This document shows positions 1 through 12,303 of a stretch of 64,000 bases of DNA, piece by piece. The DNA lies in assembly GCF_014194975.1 (NCBI RefSeq), contig NZ_JACIAY010000008.1:62001-126000 (forward strand), given 5' to 3'. Positions within the stretch are counted from its first letter, which is position 1, and each line of letters starts with the position of its first letter. Made by a program: the position numbers and the translations under genes. The DNA is from Sphingomonas sp. BK580 (GTDB lineage: Bacteria; Pseudomonadota; Alphaproteobacteria; Sphingomonadales; Sphingomonadaceae). The notes beneath the pieces were generated by a model that was not told the origin of the DNA, did no database searches, and worked only from the letters and a program-made list of their open reading frames with translations.

Positions 1-3995
<3,995 letters not shown>

Positions 3996-4006
<11 letters not shown>

Positions 4007-4322
4007 TCGCGACCGGGGCGGCGTTGCTGCTCGCCTCGACGACGCGGCGCAGCTCGTGTGAGTTGAGCGTCTTCATGAACTCGCAGCCGAACACGTCGCC
4101 GTCGTGCCACGCGACGCGGGCGTGATGCTCGCTGCCCCCCGGCAGCGAGAATTTCAGCAAGGTACCGACCGCGAGCGGCAGCGAGATGCGCGCACGCAGC
4201 CCGTTGGCCGAGACGTCGAGGATCGTCACCGAGATCGCGACGCGCGCCATGGCGCGGCACTCGGTGGTGAAGCGCGGTTCGCGCCGGTGATCGATACTAG
4301 GCTGCGAGGCCACGCGGAACAT
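3996..4322 (-). CDS. PilZ-domain protein (likely c-di-GMP binding)
   Basis: A 108-residue single-domain protein. Both parts of the PilZ c-di-GMP signature are visible: RREPR (Arg13 and Arg17, RxxxR) and DVSANG (Asp36, Ser38, Gly41, D/NxSxxG). There is no signal peptide or membrane segment, so it is a free cytoplasmic adaptor, a form common in sphingomonads. Which process it regulates cannot be told from sequence; there are no flagellar or cellulose genes beside it. The ATG lies directly behind an AAGGGGGG tract. The 3' end overlaps convergent glgX by 11 nt. A 14-bp element at 4357-4370 sits 35-48 nt upstream and recurs upstream of the minus-strand gene at 5909. Confidence 0.88.
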
Positions 4323-4658
4323 CCCCCCTTGGTGTCAGCGCGGACGATAACATGCGCTGGTTAACGATCGGTAAGGCGGGATGAATGCGGCGGAAGGATT
4401 GACGTGGGCGATCTGACCGCCCGGCCGAGGTCGGTCGCGTCGGCTGCGCGAGCGCGCTCCGCGGCGCGGTCGCTGGTCTCGTCGTGGCCAGGCACCACCG
4501 ACCATCGCGACGCCGAGCAGCGCCACCGCTCGGGCCGACGGGTCGGCAGGTTGTGGTCGGACGGGGCGACGAGCCATCATCGCAGCGGACAGCGGGTGAG
4601 CGTCGCGCCTTGCCACTGTCGTGCCGGCGAGCGCAGGGAGCAAGATGCCGTGATGGCA
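4323..4658 (+). other. Intergenic stretch without a recognisable gene
   Basis: About 336 bases between the PilZ gene and tRNA-Gly. The ORFs that cross it have no recognisable domain. The only feature I can name is the CTGGTTAACGATCG element at 4357-4370. Confidence 0.5.
4357..4370. promoter_or_regulatory. CTGGTTAACGATCG element upstream of the PilZ gene
   Basis: 14 bp identical to 5955-5968. Both copies have the same orientation and lie about 35-60 nt upstream of a minus-strand gene. The TTAAC part resembles a CtrA half-site, but the second half of TTAA-N7-TTAA is not present. Likely a shared promoter or operator element; the factor is unknown. Confidence 0.35.
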
Positions 4659-4732
4659 TGGAGCGGGTGAAGGGAATCGAACCCTCGTCGTAAGCTTGGG
4701 AAGCTTCTGCTCTACCATTGAGCTACACCCGC
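4659..4732 (-). tRNA. tRNA-Gly (anticodon CCC)
   Basis: The reverse complement folds into a cloverleaf. The acceptor stem GCGGGTG pairs with CACCCGC, the D stem is GCTC/GAGC, the T arm is GAGGG-TTCGATT-CCCTT, and the 3' end TCCA (discriminator T plus encoded CCA) is at 4659-4662. The anticodon loop is TTCCCAA, so the anticodon is CCC (plus-strand 4698-4700), reading GGG glycine codons. The lowest anticodon-stem pair is a G-A mismatch. 74 nt with CCA. Confidence 0.93.
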
Positions 4733-4861
4733 GTCCCGGCGCGCCGGAAGGCCCAGCGCGCCTAACCGATTCGCGGCGCGCGGGCAAGCGCCATCCCCGC
4801 CGCCGCCGCACGAGCCTCGCCGCGCTGGACAGCGCCGCCGCACGCGGGCAGGCAGCGTGGC

Positions 4862-5167
4862 ATGACCGAGATTCTCGCGGGACCCGATTGCCACACCATG
4901 ACGGAGGTGCGCGCCGGCGTCGACTCACTCGACCGCGAGCTGGTCGCGCTGCTGCGACGGCGGTTCGACTACATGGACGCCGCCGCGCGCATCAAGGCGG
5001 AGCGCGGCCACGTTCGCGACGAGGCGCGCAAGGCGCAGGTGATCGCGCGGGCGCGCGCGGCGGCCGAGGCGCAGGGATTGCCCGGCGACGCGATCGCGGC
5101 GCTGTGGGAACAGCTCGTCGAGGCGTCGATCGCCTATGAACTGGCGGCGTTCGACCGGCGCGGCTGA
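4862..5167 (+). CDS. Chorismate mutase, AroQ/PchB-like
   Basis: 101 residues, all-helical AroQ-type chorismate mutase fold. The N-terminus CHTMTEVRAGVDSLD followed by LVALLRRRFDYMDAAARIK carries the conserved Arg and Lys that bind chorismate; VRDEARKAQVI and LWEQLVEASIAYE are the remaining helices. The same fold includes isochorismate-pyruvate lyase (PchB), and the MTEVR N-terminus with EASIAYEL is closest to that subgroup, so the reaction could be chorismate to prephenate or isochorismate to salicylate. No salicylate or siderophore gene is adjacent, so I favour mutase. The start at 4862 keeps the CHTM segment; an internal ATG at 4898 would cut it. Convergent with the next gene, 4 nt apart. 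Confidence 0.85.
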   Translation: MTEILAGPDCHTMTEVRAGVDSLDRELVALLRRRFDYMDAAARIKAERGHVRDEARKAQVIARARAAAEAQGLPGDAIAALWEQLVEASIAYELAAFDRRG

Positions 5168-5171
5168 CGCC

Positions 5172-5909
5172 TCACACCTTGGCGGCGTAGATCATCCGGC
5201 CCGGCCCGAGCCGCTCGAACACCTCGGCCAGCTCGCTCTCGCCCACGGCGAAACAGCCCTGGCTGCGCCCCAGCATGCCGCGCTGGCGGATCATCTCCGG
5301 GTTGGCGTACCAGGCGGCGTGGACCACGATGGCGCGCGACAGCGCGTTGTCGTTGGTGCGGTCGAGACCGATCAGCCGCTGCGACTTGCCGTGCTTGCCG
5401 ACATAATAATCGGCCGCGAGGAAGGCGCCCTCGCACGAGGCATTCGAGCCGTCGGTGTTCGAGAAGCGCTGCAGATACCCCGTGTGCGTCGGATCGGAGC
5501 CGCTGCCATGCGCGACCAGCTTGGAGACGGTGCGCCCGCTCTCCAGGTTGATCAGGTGGAAACGCGGCTCGCTCGAGCCGGCGCTGAAGTCCGCCACCGC
5601 GATGCGGTCGCGCTGCGCGACGCGGTCGCCGTGACGCTCCAGCGCGGCCATCGCGCGCTGCAGCAGCCGCGGGTTCACCCCGGGCGCCGAGATCGCGACC
5701 GGCCGCGCCGGCGCGGCCATCACCGGGCGCGGCGCGGGGGCATGCGGCGTCTGGAAGAAATCGTGCGGCACCAGGCTCTCCGGGGTGCCGCGCGCGCGAT
5801 CGCGCATCCCGGCCGACACCGCGCCCGGGATCATCAGAGCACCCGCGAACAGTCCGCCGGTCTTCAACAAAGCACGGCGCGAATGCACCCGGTCGTGCGT
5901 GTCCATCAT
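5172..5909 (-). CDS. Murein L,D-transpeptidase catalytic domain (YkuD_2-like), exported
   Basis: About 245 residues. The N-terminus has SRRALLKTGG followed by a hydrophobic run ending AVSAG, a Tat-like signal with the twin arginine, so the product is periplasmic. The C-terminal half resembles the wall-associated murein L,D-transpeptidase catalytic family. It contains HAAWYANPEMIRQRG and then GRSQGCFAV, where the Cys is the expected nucleophile and the His precedes it. The expected role is remodelling of 3-3 cross-links in peptidoglycan. The start is uncertain: in-frame codons at 5984, 5933, 5909 and 5906 are possible. 5909 is chosen because GGGGA lies 12 nt upstream and the signal peptide would then be of normal length. 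Divergent from a second L,D-transpeptidase gene at 6127. Confidence 0.82.
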   Translation of the reverse strand: MMDTHDRVHSRRALLKTGGLFAGALMIPGAVSAGMRDRARGTPESLVPHDFFQTPHAPAPRPVMAAPARPVAISAPGVNPRLLQRAMAALERHGDRVAQRDRIAVADFSAGSSEPRFHLINLESGRTVSKLVAHGSGSDPTHTGYLQRFSNTDGSNASCEGAFLAADYYVGKHGKSQRLIGLDRTNDNALSRAIVVHAAWYANPEMIRQRGMLGRSQGCFAVGESELAEVFERLGPGRMIYAAKV

Positions 5910-5954
5910 CACTTCGGTTAATCCCCGCTCCATTGGCTGGGATATAGCATGGAC

Positions 5955-5968
5955 CTGGTTAACGATCG
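5955..5968. promoter_or_regulatory. CTGGTTAACGATCG element upstream of the transpeptidase gene
   Basis: Second copy of the 14-bp element at 4357-4370, 46-59 nt upstream of the chosen start at 5909. Same orientation and similar distance as in front of the PilZ gene. Confidence 0.35.
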
Positions 5969-6126
5969 TCAACGTTTGCGGCACGTCGTGCGCTCGTTCC
6001 GATCACTTGCCGTGAAAGCGCAACGCTTCGTCGCTGGCACCAAAAAGCGGATGGCGCGTTTGTTGCAGCGAACGGCCGTGGCGTGGGTGCACGAGCGGCC
6101 AAGATACGACCGTGATGGAGGCCTTG

Positions 6127-6711
6127 ATGCGGCGATTCGCTGCTCGTGGAGTCGTGCGTTCCGTAGCGTCGGTCGTCGGCGCGATCACGCTGGCCACCGC
6201 CCTTGTGCCGGCGGCGCAGGCGGAGGCGATGGACGACCTGGCGATCACCGAGGCGGCCGCGACGATGCCGCCGGGACGCTTCCTCTGGGCCGACGATCCT
6301 GCCGCGTCGGGGCCGGTGAGCGTGCTGATCTCGCTGCCTGACCAGCGCGCCTATGTGTTCCGCGGGAGCAAGATGATCGCCGCCTCGTCGGTGTCGACCG
6401 GCTCGGACGAGAAGCCGACGCCGCTCGGCCGCTTCACCATCCTCGAGAAGAAGGCGATGCACCGCTCCAACCTCTACGACGACGCGCCGATGCCGTACAT
6501 GCAGCGGCTGACCTGGGACGGGGTGGCGCTGCATGCCGGACGGAACCCGGGCTTCCCCGCGTCACACGGCTGCGTGCGGCTGCCTGCCGCGTTCGCGAAG
6601 AAGCTGTTCGCCGCGACCGCGCTGGGCGCCACGGTGGAGGTGACCGACGAGGCTTATGTGGCGGGCGCGATGATGGAGCCGGCTGGCGGGCGCGAGATGG
6701 CGCGACGGTAG
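6127..6711 (+). CDS. L,D-transpeptidase (YkuD domain), exported
   Basis: 194 residues. A signal peptide (two Arg, hydrophobic run, cleavage near AAQAEA) is followed by a YkuD domain with VSVLISLPDQRAYVFRG, the substrate-loop PTPLGRFTIL, and the active-site block HAGRNPGFPASHGCVRLP containing the HxxGxxxS-HGC-R motif with catalytic Cys and conserved His. It makes or exchanges 3-3 peptide cross-links or anchors proteins in the periplasm. In-frame GTG 6112 and ATG 6115 lie upstream, but GGAGG at 6117-6121 sits 5 nt before ATG 6127, which fixes the start. Divergent from the transpeptidase-like gene at 5909, so the 217-bp gap carries both promoters. Confidence 0.92.
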   Translation: MRRFAARGVVRSVASVVGAITLATALVPAAQAEAMDDLAITEAAATMPPGRFLWADDPAASGPVSVLISLPDQRAYVFRGSKMIAASSVSTGSDEKPTPLGRFTILEKKAMHRSNLYDDAPMPYMQRLTWDGVALHAGRNPGFPASHGCVRLPAAFAKKLFAATALGATVEVTDEAYVAGAMMEPAGGREMARR

Positions 6712-7056
6712 CGGTGGCGGGGCGACGAGCGGGTCGCCGATGTGCTCACCCGGCGGCGCGGACGATGGTCGGTCAGCGGCGCGGCCGCCCTCCAGCATCG
6801 GGTTAGCGCGCCCGCGGTACCGTGGCGCGACGAGGATCCGACGCTGACTGCTCAGCGCCACCGCGTCACCGCGCCTTGGCGGGAACAACGGCACCGATCG
6901 CGCTGGCCGCCGGCCGCCGCGGGTCGCTCGCGCGAGGACGCGCCGCAGGTGCGGGCAGGACGCCGCGATCTTATAAGGATGCCGCTCGTGCTGGCGCACG
7001 AGATTTCTCCGATCGGACACCTCTTCGCGTCGTCCCGTGAAGGATGACGCTCGAAC
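6712..7056 (+). other. Intergenic stretch without a recognisable gene
   Basis: About 345 bases between the L,D-transpeptidase gene and the convergent tonB. Short ORFs exist in several frames but have arginine/proline-rich, domain-free translations typical of GC-rich shadow frames. I see no RNA gene or clear terminator. Confidence 0.5.
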
Positions 7057-7806
7057 TCAGCGCCGCGCCGCGTCCGCCTCGATCACCCACTCGTGGTTCT
7101 CCAATATCCACGCCGGCACCGGCCGGCCGCCCGCATCGCGCGAGGGATCGTAGCGGAAACGGCGCTGGATCAGTCGGCAGGTCGTCGAGTCGAGCGACGG
7201 GCTGCCGCTCGAGCGCATCACCTCGCAGTCGCGCACGCGCCCGTCGGTCCACACCAGGAACTTGACCGTGACGGTGCCCTGGAAGCCCGCCTCGCCGACC
7301 TCGGGCGGATAGTCGGCGTCGGTCAGCCGGCCGCGCTTCCACACCGGGGCGCGATCACCGCCGCCGCCACCACCATCACCGTCGCCCCATCCGCCGCTGC
7401 CGGTACCGTCGCCCGCGCCGCCCGCGCCGGTGCCGGGGCCGACCCGCTCGGTCGCGCCCTGGGTCGGCGCGCTGCCGGCGAACGGCTTGAGCGCGACGGT
7501 GATCGGCGGGGGCGGTACCGGCACGACCACGATCGGACGCGGCGCCGCCACCTGGGTCGCCTGGCTGCGGATGTTGGGTGGCGCGGCGCGGCCGGAGCGG
7601 CGCGGGCTCGTCGCGCGCTGCGGGGCCACTCTGGTCTCGGGGCGGGGCGGCGGCGGCGTGGGCTGGAACAGGGCAAGCCCCTGGTCGACCCGCTCGCGCA
7701 CCGCGCCGCCGGCGAGCCCGACCAGCAGCGCCCAGCCGAGCAGCGCCGTCAGCGCCGCCGAGGCGAGCGCCGCACCGTACCGATCCTGCCGAGCCGCCGC
7801 GTACAT
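7057..7806 (-). CDS. tonB: TonB-family energy transducer
   Basis: 249 residues. One N-terminal membrane segment (about 11-35), a Pro- and Arg-rich periplasmic linker (PTPPPPRP, VPVPPPP), a Gly-rich spacer of about 25 residues, then a TonB C-terminal domain: YPPEVGEAGFQGTVTVKF, VRDCEVMRSSGSPSLD and RFRYDPSRDAGGRPV. It would couple the proton-motive force, through ExbB/ExbD, to outer-membrane receptors; exbBD are not in the window. Three TonB-dependent receptors are (32.8, 38.6 and 47.1 kb). No Shine-Dalgarno is visible before the ATG. The Gly linker is unusually long compared with classical TonB, as is common in sphingomonads. Confidence 0.85.
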   Translation of the reverse strand: MYAAARQDRYGAALASAALTALLGWALLVGLAGGAVRERVDQGLALFQPTPPPPRPETRVAPQRATSPRRSGRAAPPNIRSQATQVAAPRPIVVVPVPPPPITVALKPFAGSAPTQGATERVGPGTGAGGAGDGTGSGGWGDGDGGGGGGDRAPVWKRGRLTDADYPPEVGEAGFQGTVTVKFLVWTDGRVRDCEVMRSSGSPSLDSTTCRLIQRRFRYDPSRDAGGRPVPAWILENHEWVIEADAARR

Positions 7807-7995
7807 GCGGGCTATATAAGGAGCGCGCGATGAATTGCGCGTGAGCGGGCGGGGACGCGCGATGATCGTGGCGGCGCCGCGCGACGCCGCTCGGCGCGCC
7901 GCCCTCTACTCCGCTGGCGCGGGGCAGGGCGGGTGGAGAGGTCGCGTCGGATCGCGACGGCCGCTCGCGCCCGACCTACCTGGCCGGCGCCGGCA

Positions 7996-8886
7996 TCACC
8001 GCCGGATCGAGAAGGTGTAGGTCAGCGCGAGCCCCGCCGAGAGCTGGTCCTGCGAGTTGACCCGCCGGATCACCGGCGAGCGCGCCGCGTCGTCGATCAA
8101 CCGCTGATACACCGCCTGCGCCTGCACGCCCCAGCGCGGCGTCAGCGCGTAGATCACGCGGCTGGTCGCGCCGAGCGACTGGATCCCGCCGCCCGGCGAG
8201 TAGGCCGCCAGCCCGGTCCGCGCCGCCGCCTCGGGCGAGACGCCGAACCAGGCGCGCTGGTAACGCGAGTCGGTCACCACCACGCGCGGGCCGAGCGAGA
8301 CGAGCCAGGCGTCGCGGTCGCGGCGGACATAGTCGACGCCGAGCTGGCTGATCCAGCCCTCGTGCCCGCCCAGGCCCTTGCGCACCTCGCCGTGCCAGCG
8401 CCAGCGGTCGTCGGTCCAGGTCTGCGCGTAGCCGCCCAGCTCCACCGTGCGGCCGACCGCCGGCAGGCCGGGAACGATGTCGTCGGTGCGGCGCCGCCCC
8501 TGCAACTCCACCGTCGGGCCGAACTCGGTGCGGCCGCGTCGGATCAGCGCGATCGTGGTGCCGTCGTCGGGCGCGCCATAGCCGAACGGCGCGTCGCCGC
8601 GCGCGCGCGCGACGCTGATCATGGGGGTGAGCCGCAGCGCGTCGTTGCCGGGGAAGCCGGGCACCAGCTGCGGCCCGAGCCCGACGCGCACGCGCAGCGG
8701 CTCGCGGCGCTTCTCCTGCCCCGGCTCGGTCGGGATCAGCGGCTGGTCGGCGAGTACGTCGGGGGCGGCCTGCTTGGGCCCGGCACCGTCCGGCGGGCCG
8801 GCGGGCTGCTGCGCCATCGCGGACGGTGCCGCGGCGGCGACGACGGGGGCGGCGGCGATGAGCACGGCCAGAATGCGGTACGACAT
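7996..8886 (-). CDS. MipA/OmpV-like outer membrane protein
   Basis: 296 residues: signal peptide to about AMAQ (residue 26), a short Pro-rich stretch, then alternating beta-barrel segments ending in the outer-membrane motif LALTYTFSIRR. Sections such as RVRVGLGPQLVPGFPGND, LGVDYVRRDRDAWLVSLGPRVVVTDSRYQRAWFGV and YALTPRWGVQAQAVYQRL match the MipA/OmpV layout. E. coli MipA is a scaffold for murein synthesis; most alphaproteobacterial relatives have no defined role. The start at 8886 has GGGGAG 4 nt upstream on the minus strand; a longer frame to 8970 lacks a signal peptide at its end and is rejected. Divergent from nagZ. Confidence 0.82.
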   Translation of the reverse strand: MSYRILAVLIAAAPVVAAAAPSAMAQQPAGPPDGAGPKQAAPDVLADQPLIPTEPGQEKRREPLRVRVGLGPQLVPGFPGNDALRLTPMISVARARGDAPFGYGAPDDGTTIALIRRGRTEFGPTVELQGRRRTDDIVPGLPAVGRTVELGGYAQTWTDDRWRWHGEVRKGLGGHEGWISQLGVDYVRRDRDAWLVSLGPRVVVTDSRYQRAWFGVSPEAAARTGLAAYSPGGGIQSLGATSRVIYALTPRWGVQAQAVYQRLIDDAARSPVIRRVNSQDQLSAGLALTYTFSIRR

Positions 8887-9014
8887 GCGACTCCCCTCAG
8901 CGCCGCGGTTGACCCGGATCAACGCGCGATCGATGCGCCGGCTCCGACGCACGTCGCGCCGGCCTATCATAGAGGATTTCCCACGTCCGCCCCCGCGTTC
9001 TACAAGCCGAGCGC

Positions 9015-10013
9015 ATGAAGCCCGTCATCTTCGGCCTGTCCGGCCTCGAGCTCAGCGCGTCCGAGCGCGACTTCTTCCGCGCCGCGCGCCCCGCGGGATA
9101 TATCCTGTTCAAGCGCAACGTCGCGGACCGCGCGCAGCTGCGCGCGCTGACCGACTCGCTGCGTGCGCTCGAGGGGCGCGACGTGCCGATCCTCGTCGAC
9201 CAGGAGGGCGGGCGCGTGGCGCGGCTCGGGCCGCCCGAGTGGCCCGCTTTCCCGGCCGGTCCCGCGTTCGACCGGCTGTACGATCTCGCTCCCGTCTCCG
9301 CGATCGAGGCGGCGCGCGCCAACGCGCACGCGCTGGGGCTGATGCTCGCCGAGGTGGGGATCACGGTGGACTGTCACCCGATCCTCGACGTCGCGCGCGC
9401 CGACACGACCGAGGCGATCGCGTCGCGCGCCTTCGGGGGCGAGCCGATGCGGGTGGCCGCGCTCGGCCGCGCCACGCTGGAGGGACTGGCCGCGGGCGGC
9501 GTCGTCGGCGTGGTCAAGCACATGCCGGGGCACGGCCGCGCGCTGCTCGACACGCACTACCATCTGCCGACCGTCACCGCGTCGGCGGAGGAACTGGAGG
9601 AGGACCTCGCCCCCTTCCGCGCGCTGGCGCACGCGCCGATGGGGATGACGAGCCACATCGTCTTCCAGGCATGGGATCGCGAGCGCCCGGCGACGCTGTC
9701 GCCGGTGGTGATCGAGCAGGTCATCCGGGGGGCGATCGGCTTCGACGGGCTGCTGATGACCGACGACATCGACATGAAGGCGCTGTCGGGCACCGCGGGC
9801 GAGAAGGCCGCGGGCGCGATCGCGGCGGGATGCGACCTGGTGCTCGACTGCTGGGCGCGCATGCCCGAGATGGAGGAGATCGTCGCGCGGCTCGACGACA
9901 TTGCGCCGGCGTCGCTGGCGCGGCTGGAGCGCGCGATGGCGACGCTGACCCCGCCGGCGGGCGACCTGGCGGCGCTGCTGGACACGCGCGACCGGTTGCT
10001 GGCGCTGGTGTAG
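9015..10013 (+). CDS. nagZ: Beta-N-acetylhexosaminidase NagZ (GH3)
   Basis: 332 residues, the usual length for a cytoplasmic single-domain GH3 enzyme that removes GlcNAc from anhydromuropeptides in cell-wall recycling. Family marks: LVDQEGGRVARL, KHMPGHGRALLDTHYHLP (the flexible loop carrying the acid/base Asp-His dyad), and LMTDDIDMKALSG containing the nucleophile Asp. No signal peptide. Divergently transcribed from the MipA-like gene; TATCAT about 40 nt upstream could be a -10 box. A large inverted repeat begins 32 nt after the stop. Confidence 0.95.
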   Translation: MKPVIFGLSGLELSASERDFFRAARPAGYILFKRNVADRAQLRALTDSLRALEGRDVPILVDQEGGRVARLGPPEWPAFPAGPAFDRLYDLAPVSAIEAARANAHALGLMLAEVGITVDCHPILDVARADTTEAIASRAFGGEPMRVAALGRATLEGLAAGGVVGVVKHMPGHGRALLDTHYHLPTVTASAEELEEDLAPFRALAHAPMGMTSHIVFQAWDRERPATLSPVVIEQVIRGAIGFDGLLMTDDIDMKALSGTAGEKAAGAIAAGCDLVLDCWARMPEMEEIVARLDDIAPASLARLERAMATLTPPAGDLAALLDTRDRLLALV

Positions 10014-10044
10014 GGGCCGGGTACGGGTAGGCCACCGAAACAAG

Positions 10045-10140
10045 CCTGTTCCCCGGCGGAAGCCGGGGTCCAGTTGGGAACGCCGTCGTGACGCTCACCA
10101 GCGTCCCCCAACTGGGCCCCGGCTTTCGCCGGGGAACAGG
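10045..10140. repeat. REP-like inverted pair, CCCCGGC family
   Basis: Two 34-nt arms, 10045-10078 and 10107-10140, are inverted copies with 2 mismatches and enclose 28 nt. Each arm holds its own small palindrome (CCCCGGC-4 nt-GCCGGGG) followed by CAGTTGGG. Related units occur at 30.9, 45.2 and 56.3 kb. It lies between nagZ and scpA and could also end nagZ transcription. Confidence 0.85.
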
Positions 10141-10275
10141 AATGTGTGGGGGAAGGGCAGCGCCAACGCTCCGGCTCCGCCCCAACGCCTCCCTCTAGCC
10201 CCGCCCCGAGTCACGTGCCACGGTATGTCGCATGTGCCGCGTCAGCACCTTGCCCTCTCGTCCCGGTGCCACCCG

Positions 10276-11010
10276 GTGAGCGACGCGCCCGAGCAGCTGA
10301 CGCTCGATCTCGAGGGCTGGGAAGGTCCGCTCGACCTGCTGCTGTCGCTCGCGCGTGCGCAGAAGGTCGACCTGCGCGAGATCTCGATCCTCGCGCTCGT
10401 CGAGCAATATCTCCGCTACGTCGAGCGCGCGCGCGTGCTCCAGCTCGAGCTCGCCGCCGACTATCTCGTGATGGCGGCGTGGCTGGCCTATCTCAAATCG
10501 GCGCTGCTGCTGCCGCGCGACCCCGAGGTGGAGCCCGACCCGGACGAGCTGGCACTGCGGCTGCAGCTTCGGCTCGAGCGGCTCGACGCGATGCGCGACG
10601 CCGGCGCGCGGCTGATGGCGCGCGACCGGCTGGGGCGCGACGTGTTCCGCCGCGCCGCCCCCGAGGGTCTGCGCACCGTCCGCAAGGCGCAGTGGACCGC
10701 CGACCTCTACGAGCTGATGACCGCCTATGGCCGAGTCTCGGCGCGCTCGCGCCCGGTGATGCACGTCGTCCACGATCGCGAGGTGATGACGCTGGAGGCG
10801 GCGATCGCGCGCGTCGCGGCGCTGGTCGGCAGCGCGATCGACTGGCGCGCGATCGAGGCCTTCCTGCCCGAGCAGGCCAGTGTCGCGCTGCGCCGCTCGG
10901 CGCTGGCGTCGAGCTTCCTCGCCGCGCTGGAGCTGGCGCGTCAGGGGCGGGTGGAGCTGCGTCAGGCGGCACCGTTCGCGCCGCTCTACCTGCGGCGGCC
11001 GGCGGCGTGA
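10276..11010 (+). CDS. scpA: Segregation and condensation protein A
   Basis: 244 residues of the kleisin ScpA, which bridges the two SMC heads with ScpB in the bacterial condensin complex. The N-terminal helical motif EGWEGPLDLLLSLARAQKVDL binds the SMC neck; the C-terminal winged-helix domain (FLAALELARQGRVELRQ) binds the SMC cap. GTG at 10276 is chosen because it gives the normal ScpA N-terminus; the frame is open to 10144, but that part reads through repeat and low-complexity sequence. The stop overlaps scpB (GTGA). No smc gene in the window. Confidence 0.93.
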   Translation: MSDAPEQLTLDLEGWEGPLDLLLSLARAQKVDLREISILALVEQYLRYVERARVLQLELAADYLVMAAWLAYLKSALLLPRDPEVEPDPDELALRLQLRLERLDAMRDAGARLMARDRLGRDVFRRAAPEGLRTVRKAQWTADLYELMTAYGRVSARSRPVMHVVHDREVMTLEAAIARVAALVGSAIDWRAIEAFLPEQASVALRRSALASSFLAALELARQGRVELRQAAPFAPLYLRRPAA

Positions 11011-11576
11011 GCGCCGCGATCGATCGCGCGGTGGAGGCGGTGCTGTTCGCCAGCGCCGAGCCGCTCTCGGTCGACTCGCTGCGGGCCTATGTCGGTGACG
11101 GCGACGTCCGCGCCGCGCTCGCCGCCGTCGCCGAGCGCTACCGCGGCGGCGGCGTCGAGCTGGTCGAGCGCGGCGGGCGCTGGCATTTCCAGACCGCGCC
11201 CGATCTCGCCCACCTGCTGCGGCGCGACCGCGAGGAGGTGCGCCGGCTCAGCCGAGCCGGGATCGAGACGCTCGCGATCATCGCCTATCACGAGCCGGTC
11301 AGCCGCGCCGAGATCGAGGCGATCCGCGGCGTCCAGGTCGCCAAGGGAACGCTCGACGTGCTGATGGAGGCGGGCTGGGTGCGCCCCGCCGGGCGGCGCG
11401 AGGTGCCGGGGCGCCCGCTCACCTACGCGACCACCCCCGAGTTCCTGTCCCATTTCGGGCTGGCGAGCCGGCGCGACCTGCCGGGGCTGGACGATCTGCG
11501 CGCCGCCGGGCTGCTCGACCCGGTCGATCTCGCCTTCGAGCAACTCGCGGTAGAAAAAGACGCCGACGACGACTAG
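11007..11576 (+). CDS. scpB: Segregation and condensation protein B
   Basis: 189 residues: two winged-helix domains of ScpB. The first covers residues about 1-85 ([18 protein letters not shown]), the second includes [24 protein letters not shown], the most conserved ScpB block, followed by [23 protein letters not shown]. It dimerises and binds ScpA in the Smc-ScpAB condensin. GTG start in a GTGA overlap with scpA. It is followed after 26 nt by tatA, so scpAB and tatABC probably form one transcript. Confidence 0.94.
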   Translation: MSAAIDRAVEAVLFASAEPLSVDSLRAYVGDGDVRAALAAVAERYRGGGVELVERGGRWHFQTAPDLAHLLRRDREEVRRLSRAGIETLAIIAYHEPVSRAEIEAIRGVQVAKGTLDVLMEAGWVRPAGRREVPGRPLTYATTPEFLSHFGLASRRDLPGLDDLRAAGLLDPVDLAFEQLAVEKDADDD

Positions 11577-11602
11577 ATGACACGCAATTAGGAGATTCCG
11601 TG

Positions 11603-11842
11603 ATGGGCAGCTTCAGTCTTCCGCATATCCTCATCCTCGCGATCGTGGCGGTCCTGCTGCTCGGTGGCGGGCGCTTCTCGAACCTGATGGGCGACGTCGC
11701 CAAGGGCGTGAAGAACTTCAAGAAGGGCATGGCCGAGGAGGACGCCGAGGATCGCGCGCCCAAGCCGCGCATCGAGGCGCAGTCGAGCGCCGAGCCCGCG
11801 TTCGATCGCGACGCCGACCGAGTCCGCGAGGAGCGGCGCTGA
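11603..11842 (+). CDS. tatA: Sec-independent translocase subunit TatA
   Basis: 79 residues: a single N-terminal membrane helix ([20 protein letters not shown]) followed by an amphipathic helix [19 protein letters not shown] and an acidic/basic tail. The Phe-Lys pair after the hinge is typical of TatA, which oligomerises to form the transport passage for folded proteins. An upstream GTG (11600) is possible, but AGGAG lies 8 nt before ATG 11603. The likely Tat substrate in this window is the product of the gene at 5172-5909, which has a twin-arginine-like signal. Confidence 0.95.
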   Translation: MGSFSLPHILILAIVAVLLLGGGRFSNLMGDVAKGVKNFKKGMAEEDAEDRAPKPRIEAQSSAEPAFDRDADRVREERR

Positions 11843-11868
11843 TCCCTCGCACCCGGCCGGCACGCTGA

Positions 11869-12303
11869 ATGTTCAACATCGATTCGTCCGAGTTCCTGCT
11901 GGTCGCGCTGGTCGCGCTGGTGGTGATCGGCCCCAAGGACCTGCCCAAGGCGATGCGGGTGGTCGGCTATTGGGTCGGCCGCGCGCGCGCGGTCGGGCGC
12001 CAGTTCCGCGCCGGCTTCGACGAGATGGTGCGCGAGGCCGAGCTGGAGGAGATGGAGAAGAAGTGGAAGGCGGAGAACGAGCGGATCATGCGTGAGCACC
12101 CGATGATCCCGCCGCCCCCGCCCGAGCCGGCATCGGGTGAGCACACGCCCGCGCAGATCGAGCACTCACCCACTGATGCCTCGCTGACGTCGCCGCACGA
12201 TCATCCGCACGAGGATCACCCGCCGGTGATGGTGGAGCAGCCGCGCGTCGTCCCGGGGGCGCCGCACGAGATCCCGGCGGCCGACACCAAGGCACCGTCG
12301 TGA
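11869..12303 (+). CDS. tatB: Sec-independent translocase subunit TatB
   Basis: 144 residues with an N-terminal helix (SSEFLLVALVALVVIGPKDLP) and the TatB hallmark GPKDLPKAMRVVGYW, then a charged coiled helix (AELEEMEKKWKAENERIM). With TatC it forms the receptor for twin-arginine signal peptides. The C-terminal tail is long, Pro-rich and then His/Asp-rich (PHDHPHEDHPP), which could bind metal but may be only a flexible tail. The end overlaps the GTG of tatC by 4 nt. Confidence 0.93.
   Translation: MFNIDSSEFLLVALVALVVIGPKDLPKAMRVVGYWVGRARAVGRQFRAGFDEMVREAELEEMEKKWKAENERIMREHPMIPPPPPEPASGEHTPAQIEHSPTDASLTSPHDHPHEDHPPVMVEQPRVVPGAPHEIPAADTKAPS

Noticed and set aside
4357..4375. Full CtrA site TTAA-N7-TTAA
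   Set aside because: Only the first half (TTAAC) is present; the second half reads TAAG or CAAC at N7. Kept only as a shared 14-bp element.
6712..7056. ORFs in the gap before tonB (for example 6742-7047 and 6562-7020)
   Set aside because: No domain, no ribosome site, composition of shadow frames.
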